From: Wolbachia endosymbiont (group A) of Bibio marci
GTDB taxonomy: Bacteria > Pseudomonadota > Alphaproteobacteria > Rickettsiales > Anaplasmataceae
Direction: 5' to 3'
Length of the DNA stretch: 64,000 nt
NCBI RefSeq assembly: GCF_947251645.1
Contig: NZ_OX366364.1
Coordinates: forward strand, 1,116,001-1,180,000
Shown here: positions 26,487-35,637 of the stretch, in pieces
How positions within the stretch are numbered: position 1 is the first letter of the stretch
Layout: the number at the start of each line of letters is the position of its first letter
The notes under the pieces: model-generated
Seen by the model: the letters and a program-made list of their open reading frames with translations, nothing else
What the model was told of the DNA's origin: nothing
The model's database searches: none
Position numbers and translations under genes: made by a program

Positions 26487-27350
26487 ATGGCTAGAATAAA
26501 TTTTATGGGAGTAGATGTTTCCAAGGGAACATTGAATTAACGGCAAGCATAAGCGCATAGCAAACATGAATGGTGCTATATCTGGGTTTATAGAAACAAA
26601 TATAGTCGATTTACCCATCAAGTTATGTGTAAACCGGCGGCTATGAAAAGCTCATTGTAAAATTGTTGCAAGGTAACTGTCCATAAAGCTCACCCGAATC
26701 GGGTATATGCATTTGCCAAAGCTTGCAATCACTTCGCAAAAACTGACAAATTGGATGCTAAATTACTGGAGAAATACGCTGAATTTATCAGTAAAAACGG
26801 TGAAGTAAAAGGATGTACAAAAGCAAGAAGAATTAAAGGAGCTAGGAGCAGTTGAGCGTAATTTAAATCATGCAAATAAGTGTCGTCTGCAAAATGCAAC
26901 GGGAAAAGCTAGAGAATATATAGAAAGACAAATAGAGTTTGCTGAAAAACAATTGAAGGAAATTAGGCAAGACATAGAAGACGTGATAGCTGAATTGAAA
27001 GGAAAAAATGAGCTTTTAATCAGCTATAAAGGTATTGGGTCAAAGACGGCGAGCGTTCTACTGACAGAGGTTTGGTAGATTAGAGAATAGAGAAATTGCA
27101 TGCTTGGTTGGAGTTGCACCTAAAACTAGCGAAAGTGGAAGAAAAGTTGGCAAAGCTCAAATCAAAGGAGATGCAAGGAAAGCACTATACATGTCAGCTC
27201 TTGTTGCTATGCGCCACAACAGAAAAATGAAAGCAGCGTTTGGTTGATTCTGGCAAAGCTGCTAAGGTTGCATTAGTTGCTGTCATGAGAAAAATTATCG
27301 TTTGTTTAAATGCCATGATAAAAAATAACAATTTTTATCTTGACTCTTAA
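26487..27350 (+). pseudogene. IS110-family transposase, heavily decayed
   Basis: Starts MARINFMGVDVSKGTLN (ATG 26487), the DEDD-type N-terminus of IS110 transposases. It then breaks into all three frames, with pieces HPNRVYAFAKACNHFAKTDK and LDAKLLEKYAEFI (the TDxxDAxxLA-like motif). The C-terminal transposase_20 part contains ACLVGVAPKTSESGRKVGKA and QIKGDARKALYMSALVAMRH. Many stops and frameshifts are present, so it is non-functional. Element ends were not identified. The region 26,300-26,486 upstream (AGTATGAACGGTAGGTGGAT) may be its left flank. Confidence 0.88.
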
Positions 27351-27354
27351 GACG

Positions 27355-27734
27355 GTAGATTCCAGTGCCCATTTTCTTGTCATCCAAGTAGCTCCTTTCT
27401 CGTCATTCAAGTAGCTGACACTGGTTTCCATCCAAGACGGCAGTGCCCAGACATTGGAATCCAGAAAAATTGATTGTGCACTATACAACATTTTCGATCA
27501 AAAGCTGGATTCCAGACTGGAATGACAGCAGTCCTACGTCATGCCACCGCGAACCGTCATCCCACCACGAACCGTCATACCGCCGCGGTATCTCTTAGCA
27601 TAGATTCCGCTAACACGTAGCGGGATGACGAGGCTTATCGTCATGCCACCGCGAACCGTCATACCGCGATTCATTCGCGGTATCTCTTAGCATAGATCCC
27701 GCTAACAAGCAGCGGGATGACGGTTGTCGTTTAG
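27355..27734. repeat. tandem block of two palindromic repeat families
   Basis: From ~27,360 the CCAGTG/CTGGATTCCAG family appears. At 27,435-27,530 it carries the series GCAGTGCCCAGACATTGGAA, AATTGATTGTGCACTATACA, ACATTTTCGATCAAAAGCTG, which is also embedded in the peptidase gene at 17.66 kb. From ~27,540 to 27,725 come several units of the CCGCTAACAAGCAGCGGGAT / TACCGCCGCGGTATCTC family, as in front of copy A at 19.7 kb. The block leads directly into copy C of the ~500-bp element. Confidence 0.82.
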
Positions 27735-28227
27735 CTATAAATGTTTAAGAAATTTACCAAACGAAAAAAAAGGCAAAGGAAGCCCTGGTCATTGTCTATT
27801 TTCAGTATTTGGCGTTTTTTAAGTCTTAAACACTGCAATTTAGCTGCTTTTAAGTGCAACTAACCTTAGCTAAAATGTTTAAGAAATTTACTAAGCAGAA
27901 AAAAAGGCAAAAGAAACCCCGTGGTAATTAGTGTTCACTCTCTAATCCTTCAAATTGGCGTACTATACTGTCTTAAACGACTTATAAGCGCGTTTCAGCT
28001 TATATAGGTAAAAACCTAGAAATGTTGTGAAGACATAAGGTGCACATAGTGCAAAAAATTAAAAATAAGACGCCAACTACGTTGTTTTTTTGCTGTTTAA
28101 TCTGCACAGATGAAGATAACTGAATACCTTCAGTTTTATGATAAGGGGGCTGGCAAAGGGTGTTAAGTAAGTTTTTTCGTTTCTATTCCCAATAAAAGTT
28201 TGTTATATGGTTATGCAAGAAGTCTAT
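27735..28227 (+). repeat. ~500-bp dispersed noncoding element, copy C
   Basis: Direct-orientation copy. It opens TTTAGCTATAAATGTTTAAG AAATTTACC (joined), repeats the internal module at ~27,879 (GTTTAAGAAATTTACTAAGC) and ends GGTTATGCAAGAAGTCTA. It has more small deletions than copy A, for example in the first module. It ends about 57 bp before the PLD-family nuclease gene. Confidence 0.85.
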
Positions 28228-28284
28228 TGACAGGTGATTAAATTATGATGTAGCCTATCGCCGTATATCCTGGGGTGGGTTGTT

Positions 28285-28815
28285 GTGAGGCTTTTTCACT
28301 TTTTATTCTTGTTAATGTGTTTTTCTCTGTATTACTATGCGGGTTTTATATTTTCGCCCTGCCCAAAAGCTACGGTTTGCTTTTCACCTGGAGAAGACTG
28401 TGCTATGCCGATAATCAGCGTAATAGATCAGTCTAAAAAATCTATCTTAGTTCAAGAATATACATTTACTCTTGGAACAATTGCAAAATCTTTGATCAAT
28501 GCTAAAGAGCGTGGCGTTGATGTTAAAGTCATTTTAGATAAATCGCAACTCTACTCAAAATATAGTGTTATAAATGAATTATTTTCAGGTGGAGTACCAG
28601 TTTGGATCGATGATAAGCCAAAAATTGCTCATAATAAGATAATGATTGTTGATAATCAAAAAGTTATCACAGGGTCGTTTAACCTGAGTAAGACAGCTAA
28701 AAAAGGAAATGCTGAAAATTTATTAATTATTACAGATTATCCTGAATTGATTCAGCAGTATGTGAAAAACTGGGAGGCACGAATGTCACAGTCTTATAAA
28801 TATGCTCCCAACTAA
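28285..28815 (+). CDS. phospholipase D-family (Nuc-type) endonuclease, secreted
   Basis: A 176-residue single-HKD protein of the PLD superfamily. The HKD motif is HNKIMIVDNQKVITGSFNLS with H, K and D in the expected spacing, followed by the AENLLII strand. Upstream are QSKKSILVQEYTFT and the conserved AKERGVDVKVILDKSQLYSK. Single-HKD proteins of this size (Nuc, and Rickettsia PLD-like proteins) dimerise and cleave DNA or phospholipids. A hydrophobic N-terminus (FLFLLMCFSLYYYAGFIF) suggests export to the periplasm or beyond. The GTG start at 28285 is supported by an upstream GGGGTGGG. Confidence 0.88.
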   Translation: MRLFHFLFLLMCFSLYYYAGFIFSPCPKATVCFSPGEDCAMPIISVIDQSKKSILVQEYTFTLGTIAKSLINAKERGVDVKVILDKSQLYSKYSVINELFSGGVPVWIDDKPKIAHNKIMIVDNQKVITGSFNLSKTAKKGNAENLLIITDYPELIQQYVKNWEARMSQSYKYAPN

Positions 28816-28924
28816 TCAAGAGCACTTGCTTAAAATCAGTTCTAAAAACAGCAAGAGAGAGCTTTTTTGATTGATTGGCATGATGATTATGATATAATAA
28901 ACCAAAAGTTTAAGGAATCAGGTA

Positions 28925-29467
28925 ATGGATTATATAAACGATGCTGCCGGTAGCTATACTGCCATTCATGATTTTTTTCAAGACAATGGTGTTGGAGATT
29001 ACAAAGTTCAATGCAGTTATGGTGGTGTACCGTATGCTACTGACGAATACGTACATTCTGGCGATAAATTTTGGAGTAATAATTTCATAGACTCACATTT
29101 TGGAAGGGAAATAAAAATGTATCCTCAAAGTGAACTTTTAGCTAAAGAATATGCTGGAAGTACGCTGCCAGTTTCAATATCACTAGATAAGGATTTAATA
29201 AAAATAAAGGAATGTCAGAAAAAAACGAAATTTGTGGAACTAGAAAGGGAGTCAGGCGATTTAGTGTATGATAAGCAAAAGCATGTAAAGTGTTACACAA
29301 CAAAGCTATCATATGATGATGTGCATATTTACAATAACGATAAAGTTTCAACATTTAGCATAAAATACGACGTGCCAAATGATCCGAAATACAGTTTAAA
29401 TATAACATTTACAAAGGTTAATGATAATAAACCAGGATTTTGGCAAAAATTTAAAAACATGTTTTAA
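28925..29467 (+). CDS. hypothetical protein, unknown family
   Basis: A 180-residue soluble protein without a signal peptide or membrane helix. It starts MDYINDAAGSYTAIHDFF with AAGGA upstream, contains aromatic and glycine-rich segments (YKVQCSYGGVPYATDEYVHS, GDKFWSNNFIDSHFGREIKM) and ends in a beta-rich region (STFSIKYDVPNDPKYSLNIT) with a basic FWQKFKNMF tail. I recognise no domain. It follows the PLD gene by about 110 bp on the same strand but has its own ribosome-binding site. Codon and base composition match the surroundings. It could be a Wolbachia-lineage protein. No function is claimed. Confidence 0.6.
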   Translation: MDYINDAAGSYTAIHDFFQDNGVGDYKVQCSYGGVPYATDEYVHSGDKFWSNNFIDSHFGREIKMYPQSELLAKEYAGSTLPVSISLDKDLIKIKECQKKTKFVELERESGDLVYDKQKHVKCYTTKLSYDDVHIYNNDKVSTFSIKYDVPNDPKYSLNITFTKVNDNKPGFWQKFKNMF

Positions 29468-29669
29468 CCTGACCGTTCACTGGTTTTTACTCAATCAACC
29501 AACTACATTCTGTAATATTTGGGACGTCAAAAATTGACTTTATTTTTCTTGAGCTTTTTTTAATTTAAAATAAATACAGAAGCTTGTATCTTGAAATTTG
29601 CTGCAAGTGCAATTGCTTTCTAGCTATCTTTTATGGTATCTGTTCAGCTAAGCGGTGTGAGAGATAATA

Positions 29670-29805
29670 TAGCTAAACTGACTTAGATTTACCGATAATT
29701 TGAAAAACAAAAATTCGTCATTCCGCTACTTGTTAGCGGAATCTATGCTGAGATACCGCGGCGGTATGACGTAGGAAAACCTTTCTTGGGTTAGCTATAT
29801 CAGTT
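29670..29805. repeat. ~130-bp palindromic element, second near-full copy
   Basis: Begins ATAGCTAAACTGACTTAGAT and TTACCGATAATTTG, includes TCGTCATTCCGCTACTTGTT, AGCGGAATC and GAGATACCGCGGCGGTATGA, and ends AAACCTTTCTTGGGTTAGCT. It aligns along its whole length with 21,655-21,785 in the same orientation. Confidence 0.8.
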
Positions 29806-29864
29806 AATATTAAATTTTATAATTAAAAAATATGCTATTTTTTAAAACTTTCATTCTCCTTGAC

Positions 29865-30070
29865 TCTGTCAACTTCACAAAACAACTCTTGGACCAAATG
29901 TATCTGGCATAACACCTTTTGGTAACTTGCTACTTCTTTTTTTTCCGCATCTCCAACAACGGCCATTGATATTCCACCACATAAGGCTTAATTTTTGGTA
30001 GATCAACTTTTTTATGAATAATACTATGCTTCTCCTTAAATTGACCATTTCCCCTAAACGCTATTAGCTT
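29865..30070 (-). pseudogene. IS66-family transposase fragment
   Basis: Minus-strand translation gives KHSIIHKKVDLPKIKPYVVE and YQWP, then in a shifted frame KKSSKLPKGVMPDTFGPRVV. This resembles the zinc-finger region of IS66 transposases (LPEIKPYVxEyqwyr...LPxGVxPxxFGPrv). No start, no catalytic domain and no ends are present, so it is a ~200-bp relic. The rest of the 29,468-30,100 gap holds the palindromic element and nothing else recognisable. Confidence 0.6.
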
Positions 30071-30100
30071 CCTTAAAACTTACATTAATGCCTATTTTGC

Positions 30101-30805
30101 CTAAACTGAAGCGTTTTTTCCAATTTTTTCTAGCATCAACTCAGCAGCTTTTTGTTCAGCAATCTTCTTACTAGAAGCGCATGCAGAAACTTTACCATAA
30201 TCTTCTATGCAAACTGATATAGTAAATTCAGGATTGTGTGCTGGTCCAGTTTGTTTTACAAGCTCATATTCTGGTAAAGGCAATTTGCTTTTCTGAGTCC
30301 ACTCTTGCAGTGAGGTTTTAGGATCTTGAGGGGGGTCAAGCATACTTTTAGCTAGCTTTTCCCAATATTGGATAATAAATTTTTCAACATTTTCAAGCCC
30401 GCCATCAATATAAATTGCACCTATTAGTGCTTCAAGCGAGTTTTCTAAATTTTTTAGGTTACATCTTCCTCCATTGCAGCGTTCACTATTATTCATGATG
30501 ATAAAACTGCCTAATTTTATCTCTTTAGCAACATTAGCAATGGTGTTGCCACAAACTAAATCCGTTTTTCTTTTTGCCAATGCTCCTTCTTTTTCTTCAG
30601 GAAATAGTTTATACAATATAGCAGACACAACCATATTCAAAACACTATCGCCTAAAAACTCTAGTCTTTCGTAGCTTACGATCTGGTTTTTGCTATTCCT
30701 TTTATTTACGCTTGGGTGAGTTAGTGCCTCTTCTAATATTGCATAATTTATAAATTTATAATCAATGATTTTAGATATTGCATCATTCAAATTTTTCATA
30801 CCCAT
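30101..30805 (-). CDS. rnc: ribonuclease III
   Basis: Double-strand-specific endoribonuclease for rRNA and mRNA processing, 234 residues. The catalytic signature ERLEFLGDSVLNMVVSAILY is present with the acidic residues, together with NSLEALIGAIYIDGGLENVE carrying the second acidic cluster. The C-terminal dsRNA-binding domain follows (DPKTSLQEWTQKSKLPLPEY; KVSACASSKKIAEQKAAELM). The length is normal. The 16S gene in this window has a 25-nt flanking stem that would be a natural substrate. The gene lies 86 bp downstream of pyrD on the same strand. Confidence 0.96.
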   Translation of the reverse strand: MGMKNLNDAISKIIDYKFINYAILEEALTHPSVNKRNSKNQIVSYERLEFLGDSVLNMVVSAILYKLFPEEKEGALAKRKTDLVCGNTIANVAKEIKLGSFIIMNNSERCNGGRCNLKNLENSLEALIGAIYIDGGLENVEKFIIQYWEKLAKSMLDPPQDPKTSLQEWTQKSKLPLPEYELVKQTGPAHNPEFTISVCIEDYGKVSACASSKKIAEQKAAELMLEKIGKNASV

Positions 30806-30891
30806 TGTTTAAAAGAAAAGCACTTCCTACCACACCTTTATATCAGAGAATTAGTTTAGTTTTACTAAAATAATATCAACAATTTTCAAAA

Positions 30892-31959
30892 TTAATGTAT
30901 ACAACCCACCACCTCACTAATGTTACTAAATCCATCCCTTCTTACTAATTCTGCAAGTTCCAGATTGATTTTATCCACAACTTGAGGCCCTTGGTATATG
31001 AGAGCAGTGTACAGTTGCACTAAAGAGGCTCCTGCCTTTATTTTTTTATATGCATCAGCACCACTTGAGATTCCTCCGCACCCTATCAATAATATTTTGC
31101 CCTTAGTAAATTTGTACATATCGCCCAATAACTCGGTTGAAAGTTTGAACAGTGGTTTGCCACTCAATCCGCCACTTTCGTTGTGGTGGGAATGCAGATT
31201 ATCTCTACTTACCGTAGTGTTGCTTACTGTTAATCCGTCAATCTTATATTCCAACGCAAGCTCAGCGATATTTTCTTTCGTTTGCTGATCTATATCTGGT
31301 GAGATTTTTAATATTATTGCGGAATTATCAATTGATTTCCGGGTTAGAGTTATGGATTTCAACAATTCCGATAATTCTTGCTTATTGTGCAGATTGCGTA
31401 AATTAGGCGTATTTGGGGATGAGATGTTCAGCACTATATAATTGCTTTTTCCATATACCATCTTTATTAAATTAACATAATCACGGATTTGGTCTTTCGA
31501 TGCACTATTTTTTCCTATATTTATACCAAAAATGCAGTCATCAAGCTTGGTTTCATCTATTTGTTTAAGAAAATAGTCTATTCCTTTATTGTTAAATCCC
31601 AATCTGTTAATTACCCCTTGATCTTTAATTAACCGAAAAATTCTTGGTTTTTTGTTTCCATATTGTGGATTACGAGTTACAGTACCAGTTTCAATAAACC
31701 CAAAACCAAATGAAAGCATAGGCCTTATAACTTCTGCATTCTTGTCAAAACCTGCAGCCAAGCCTACGGGGCTTCTGAGCTTACTACCAAAAAAATTCAC
31801 ACTCAAAGATTCTGGTAGCTCTATAGGATTCTTATAAGGTATTTTCTTTAATGCCATGATTGCCAAAGAGTGAGCAACTTCAGGCGGCAGTAAAAACAAT
31901 AAATTACGTAATATCATTTTGTAAAACACTTTGCTTATTTTTAGTTTATTTTTTACCAT
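30892..31959 (-). CDS. pyrD: dihydroorotate dehydrogenase (quinone), class 2
   Basis: FMN enzyme oxidising dihydroorotate to orotate with quinone in the inner membrane, fourth step of pyrimidine synthesis. The class 2 N-terminal membrane-associating helices are present (RNLLFLLPPEVAHSLAIMAL). They are followed by PVGLAAGFDKNAEVIRPMLS, the GFIETGTVTRNPQ signature, NRLGFNNKG, the ISSPNTPNLRNL catalytic loop with a class 2 serine, and SGGLSGKPLFKLS. The end LIGCGGISSGADAYKKIKAG binds FMN phosphate. The open frame starts at 31959, but the ATG at 31917 gives the usual PyrD N-terminus. Neither has a strong ribosome-binding site. Confidence 0.95.
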   Translation of the reverse strand: MVKNKLKISKVFYKMILRNLLFLLPPEVAHSLAIMALKKIPYKNPIELPESLSVNFFGSKLRSPVGLAAGFDKNAEVIRPMLSFGFGFIETGTVTRNPQYGNKKPRIFRLIKDQGVINRLGFNNKGIDYFLKQIDETKLDDCIFGINIGKNSASKDQIRDYVNLIKMVYGKSNYIVLNISSPNTPNLRNLHNKQELSELLKSITLTRKSIDNSAIILKISPDIDQQTKENIAELALEYKIDGLTVSNTTVSRDNLHSHHNESGGLSGKPLFKLSTELLGDMYKFTKGKILLIGCGGISSGADAYKKIKAGASLVQLYTALIYQGPQVVDKINLELAELVRRDGFSNISEVVGCIH

Positions 31960-32088
31960 GAAACGCTATAAGAGTATAACCATAACTTAAAAAGAATTGA
32001 TTTTACTTATGAATAATTTTCTCTATAGGTTACACACTTAAAGCTACTGTTGAATTGAGCAACTTTTACAAGATATAGAAAATGAAAG

Positions 32089-32160
32089 AGGCCGGGACCG
32101 GAATTGAACCGGTATAAAAGGATTTGCAGTCCTCCGCATAAGCCATTCTGCCACCCAGCC
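32089..32160 (-). tRNA. tRNA-Cys (GCA)
   Basis: The minus-strand sequence folds into a standard cloverleaf. The acceptor GGCTGGG (32160 down) pairs with CCCGGCC with one G-U pair and discriminator U, as expected for tRNA-Cys. The anticodon stem GGACT-GCA-AATCC presents GCA, and the T arm ACCGGTTCAATTCCGGT has the GTTCAAT loop. CCA is not encoded. It lies 5 bp before the aldolase stop, on the same strand. Confidence 0.95.
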
Positions 32161-32165
32161 GTTTT

Positions 32166-33065
32166 TTATGTGTAGATATCCATTATATCTTTTAGCATAG
32201 ATAAAGCTTCCTCCCTTTTGCGTTGAAAAGTGTTACGTCCAATGATTGAACCATTACCACCACCCTGCTTAATTTCTTTCGCTTCATTGCATATGTCATC
32301 TACTTCCTTCGATTCGCCACCAGAAAAAACTACTATTCTTTTCCCTGCAAAACAAGATTTTTTAACATATTCAATTCTTTTAGATAATGATTCAATATTT
32401 TCTGTTTCTATCTTTTCTTTTTCCAAATATCTAGTTGGAAGCTTTACTTTGATTATATTAGCGCCAAGTAAAGCTGCTATGTGTGCAGCATAGGCAATAA
32501 CATCAACTGCTGTTTCACCTTCTTTGGAAATTCCTTCACCACGTGGATAAGACCATAGCACTACTGCAAGCCCATAAGATTTGGCTTCAGCTACGATTTC
32601 ACGAGCTTCTTCCATCATATCAAAACACTTGGCAGAACCAGGATATATAGTAAATCCAACAGCCAAGCAGCCCAAACGCAGCGCATCTTTCACAGAAGAG
32701 GTTATTGCTTGATCAGAAGTCAGATTTTTTGAATGTAAGGAGTTGGAACTATTAAGTTTCAAAATAAGTGGGAGCATTCCAGCATAAGTCGAAGCACCAG
32801 CTTCAATCATACCAAGTGGAGCAGCATATGCACTTACTCCCGAATCAACCGCAAGCTGAAAATGATAATGTGGGTCATAAGCATCGGGATTAACTTCAAA
32901 GCTTTTTATTGGCCCGTGCTCAAACCCTTGGTCTACAGGCAGAATCACTAACTTGCCAGTGCCACCAAGCTTTCCATGCATGAGAATACGAGTAAGGTTT
33001 GCTTTTACCCCGGGGTTTTCACTTTCGTAGTAGCTTAGAACTTGTTTTACTTTATCACTTATCAC
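32166..33065 (-). CDS. class I fructose-bisphosphate aldolase (DhnA type)
   Basis: A 299-residue TIM-barrel aldolase of the DhnA/FbaB family that uses a Schiff-base lysine instead of a metal. Visible features are the substrate loop LVILPVDQGFEHGPIKSFE, HFQLAVDSGVSAYAAPLGMI, VVLWSYPRGEGISKEGETAV, and the lysine strand LLGANIIKVKLPT. The phosphate-binding region RIVVFSGGESKEVDDICNEA and GGGNGSIIGRNTFQR completes the family pattern. In Wolbachia, with incomplete glycolysis, it probably works in the gluconeogenic direction together with malic enzyme and PEP-forming steps. The gene is downstream of the clpA stretch and shares its strand. tRNA-Cys follows immediately. Confidence 0.93.
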   Translation of the reverse strand: MISDKVKQVLSYYESENPGVKANLTRILMHGKLGGTGKLVILPVDQGFEHGPIKSFEVNPDAYDPHYHFQLAVDSGVSAYAAPLGMIEAGASTYAGMLPLILKLNSSNSLHSKNLTSDQAITSSVKDALRLGCLAVGFTIYPGSAKCFDMMEEAREIVAEAKSYGLAVVLWSYPRGEGISKEGETAVDVIAYAAHIAALLGANIIKVKLPTRYLEKEKIETENIESLSKRIEYVKKSCFAGKRIVVFSGGESKEVDDICNEAKEIKQGGGNGSIIGRNTFQRKREEALSMLKDIMDIYT

Positions 33066-33126
33066 TATAATTCAAATTAAATTTAAGTTATAAATTGTAA
33101 CAAAGATGAAGTTCAATACAAGGATT

Positions 33127-35433
33127 TTAAACTATATCAAAAGCAATTTTATTTGCTACTTTATTCATATAAATTCTTAATTTATTTTTTTTTGTTAATT
33201 TACGATTCAGTATTTCTTCCGCTAAGTAACTTTTTATCTCTTTTTCAATAAGTCTCTCTATCGGACGTGCTCCCATTTCTTTACTATAACCCATTTGTAC
33301 AAGATAAGATTTCACTTCATCCTCTACCAAGCAGTTTATGCCTTTTTGCGTCAGTTGCTTTTTCAGTTCTAGGACAAATTTGTCCACAATATGCAAAATC
33401 ACATCCGTACTTAAGTCAGAAAAAGAAATAATCGCATCAAGACGATTACGAAATTCAGGGCTAAAAACCTGTTCTATCGCTTTTTCACTATCACCAATGT
33501 TAAAATTTTTATGCCCAAAGCCAACAAAACTTTTGCTGCGTTCAACTGCTCCTGCATTAGTTGTCATAATTAAAATTATATTGGAAAAGTTAACTTTACG
33601 TCCGTAAGTGTCTGTAACACAACCATAATCCATAATTTGTAGCAATATATTATAGATATCGCTATGGGCCTTTTCAATTTCATCAAGCAACACAACACTA
33701 TATTGATTGTTAGATACAGACTCTGTGAGTAATCCACCCTGATCATAACCTACATATCCAGGAGGAGAACCAATCATCCTTGATATCGTATGAGATTCAA
33801 TGTATTCGGACATATCAAAGCGTATAAGATTCATGCCCATGCTTTCTGCTAATTGTTTTGCTAGCTCGGTTTTACCAACACCGGTTGGCCCTGCAAAAAG
33901 ATAATTTGCTAAAGGCTTATTGTAATTTCTCAACCCAGATTTAGCAATTTTAATAGAACTAACAAGAGATTCTATTGCCTGCTCTTGGCCAAAAATCACC
34001 TTCTCTAGATTAGCTTTTAAAGACTTTACTTTCTGCAAATCATCAGATTCAGATCCGCAAGGCACATTTGTAATTCTAGTAATGGTATTCTTAATATCTC
34101 TACTATTTACAATTTTACCCCTGTTTCTTAGCAATTTACAATATGCTCCTGCCTCATCAATAACATCAACCGCTTTATCAGGTAATATTCGCCCAGTAAT
34201 ATACTTATGCGAAAGTTCAGCCGCAGACCTAATGGCATTCTTTGTATAATATACTCCATGATACCCTTCATAGTAGTGCTTTATACCATCTAGTATCTTT
34301 ATCGTTTCATTAACAGAAGATTCTTTAACATTAATTTTTTGAAACCTTCTCGCTAGTGCTTTATCTTTTTCAAAACTAGTGCTGTATTCTCTATATGTAG
34401 TTGCACCTATACAACGCAGTGTACCTCTTGCAAGCGCAGGTTTGAGTAGGTTACCTGCATCAAGAAAGCTACCACTTGTAGAACCTGCTCCAATGATAGT
34501 GTGTATTTCGTCAATAAAAAGGATAGCACCTGGTTTTGCCTCAATCGCTTTTATTATAGATTTTATTCTCTCTTCAAAATCACCTCTGTAGCGTGTCCCT
34601 GCAAGGAGTGATCCTAAATCCAAAGCATAAATTACACTGGACCTGAGCGCACTCGGAACACTGCCTTCAATGATCTTCAATACCAAACCCTCAACTATTG
34701 TTGTTTTGCCAACACCTGGGTCTCCAACATATAAAGGGTTGTTTTTTCTACGCCTCAATAATATTTCTATAGTGCGATTTAATTCATAATCACGACCAAT
34801 AACATAATCTATTTTTTTGCTTCTTGCATAGTCATTTAAATTTTTACAATAACTTTGTAGAATTTCCTCATCTTTTAGTAGCTCACCTTTATTTACTGTA
34901 GTAGGAGCGTCATTATTTTTATCAAGTTTTACTTTATGATCGGTGGTGTATTCATCTATATCGTTAGAGTATTTCATATTAGATATATGGTAAATCAAAT
35001 TGGAATCTTTTGCACTTTGTTTCTGCAATAGATCTTCAACGTAGAAATCTTGCCCAGACAAAATTTCTACTAGAACACTTGCTCCATTTATTTCTTTTTT
35101 CCCCAAGCTATGAGCCCGTATTATTGCTCTGTGTATTATGCATTGAAACATTGAGCTAGGTTTAACTCCACTGATAATCAATTCAGAACTGCTTTGTAAA
35201 AACCCTTTTATATTATTATTATAATCATTAGCCTTAATATTGCATCTTGATAGAATGTTATCCATATTGATGATTTCATCGGCTCTGATATTACATCTTG
35301 ATAAAACGTAATTTACGTCCACGTCTTTAGTTAACGCCAGCAATAAATGTTCTACTTTCGCATATTTTAGATTAAAATTAGAAGCAATGAGTAGCGCTCT
35401 ATTCAAACTTGCCTCTAAGTTTTTGGAAATCAT
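33127..35433 (-). CDS. clpA: ATP-dependent Clp protease ATPase subunit ClpA
   Basis: AAA+ unfoldase that feeds substrates to ClpP, 768 residues. The Clp N domain (two repeats, residues 1-145, starting NLEASLNRALLIASNFNLKY) is followed by AAA-1 with Walker A NPLYVGDPGVGKTTIVEGLV and Walker B AILFIDEIHTIIGAG. AAA-2 carries YLFAGPTGVGKTELAKQLAE and VVLLDEIEKAHSDIYNILLQ, then a D2-small domain. The IGY/L-type ClpP-binding loop is expected near SFVGFGHKNFN. Identity as ClpA rather than ClpB follows from the missing long middle coiled-coil. No clpS is seen beside it. The N domain has extra asparagine-rich sequence (NIKANDYNNNIKG), somewhat unusual. Confidence 0.95.
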   Translation of the reverse strand: MISKNLEASLNRALLIASNFNLKYAKVEHLLLALTKDVDVNYVLSRCNIRADEIINMDNILSRCNIKANDYNNNIKGFLQSSSELIISGVKPSSMFQCIIHRAIIRAHSLGKKEINGASVLVEILSGQDFYVEDLLQKQSAKDSNLIYHISNMKYSNDIDEYTTDHKVKLDKNNDAPTTVNKGELLKDEEILQSYCKNLNDYARSKKIDYVIGRDYELNRTIEILLRRRKNNPLYVGDPGVGKTTIVEGLVLKIIEGSVPSALRSSVIYALDLGSLLAGTRYRGDFEERIKSIIKAIEAKPGAILFIDEIHTIIGAGSTSGSFLDAGNLLKPALARGTLRCIGATTYREYSTSFEKDKALARRFQKINVKESSVNETIKILDGIKHYYEGYHGVYYTKNAIRSAAELSHKYITGRILPDKAVDVIDEAGAYCKLLRNRGKIVNSRDIKNTITRITNVPCGSESDDLQKVKSLKANLEKVIFGQEQAIESLVSSIKIAKSGLRNYNKPLANYLFAGPTGVGKTELAKQLAESMGMNLIRFDMSEYIESHTISRMIGSPPGYVGYDQGGLLTESVSNNQYSVVLLDEIEKAHSDIYNILLQIMDYGCVTDTYGRKVNFSNIILIMTTNAGAVERSKSFVGFGHKNFNIGDSEKAIEQVFSPEFRNRLDAIISFSDLSTDVILHIVDKFVLELKKQLTQKGINCLVEDEVKSYLVQMGYSKEMGARPIERLIEKEIKSYLAEEILNRKLTKKNKLRIYMNKVANKIAFDIV

Positions 35434-35514
35434 CTTCTATTCTCTTTAAAAGTGGGAACTCATATATAATGAATAGCACACAATTATTAAAAAAATTGAA
35501 ATCCAGGAGTTCGC

Positions 35515-35635
35515 TGTAGCCAATTTGAATCCCCACTATGGATCTACGTCATAGCACCGCGATATCTCAGCATAGATTCCGCTAATGAGTAGCGGAATGA
35601 CGAGTTTTACGCTTATCAAGTTGTAGGTAAATCCT
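35515..35635. repeat. degraded copy of the palindromic element
   Basis: Reads GTAGCCAATTTGAATCCCCA, CTACGTCATAGCACCGCGAT, ATCTCAGCATAGATTCCGCT and AATGAGTAGCGGAATGACGA, recognisable as a mutated member of the 130-bp family in reverse orientation. It fills the gap between clpA and the DEAD-box gene. A hairpin of this kind could act as a weak terminator. Confidence 0.65.
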
Positions 35636-35637
35636 AT

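Noticed and set aside
27306..27491. Open frame over the CCAGTG repeats
   Set aside because: It arises only from repeat sequence and the end of the dead IS110 gene.
33127..35433. ClpB disaggregase instead of ClpA
   Set aside because: The long middle coiled-coil between the two AAA modules is absent.
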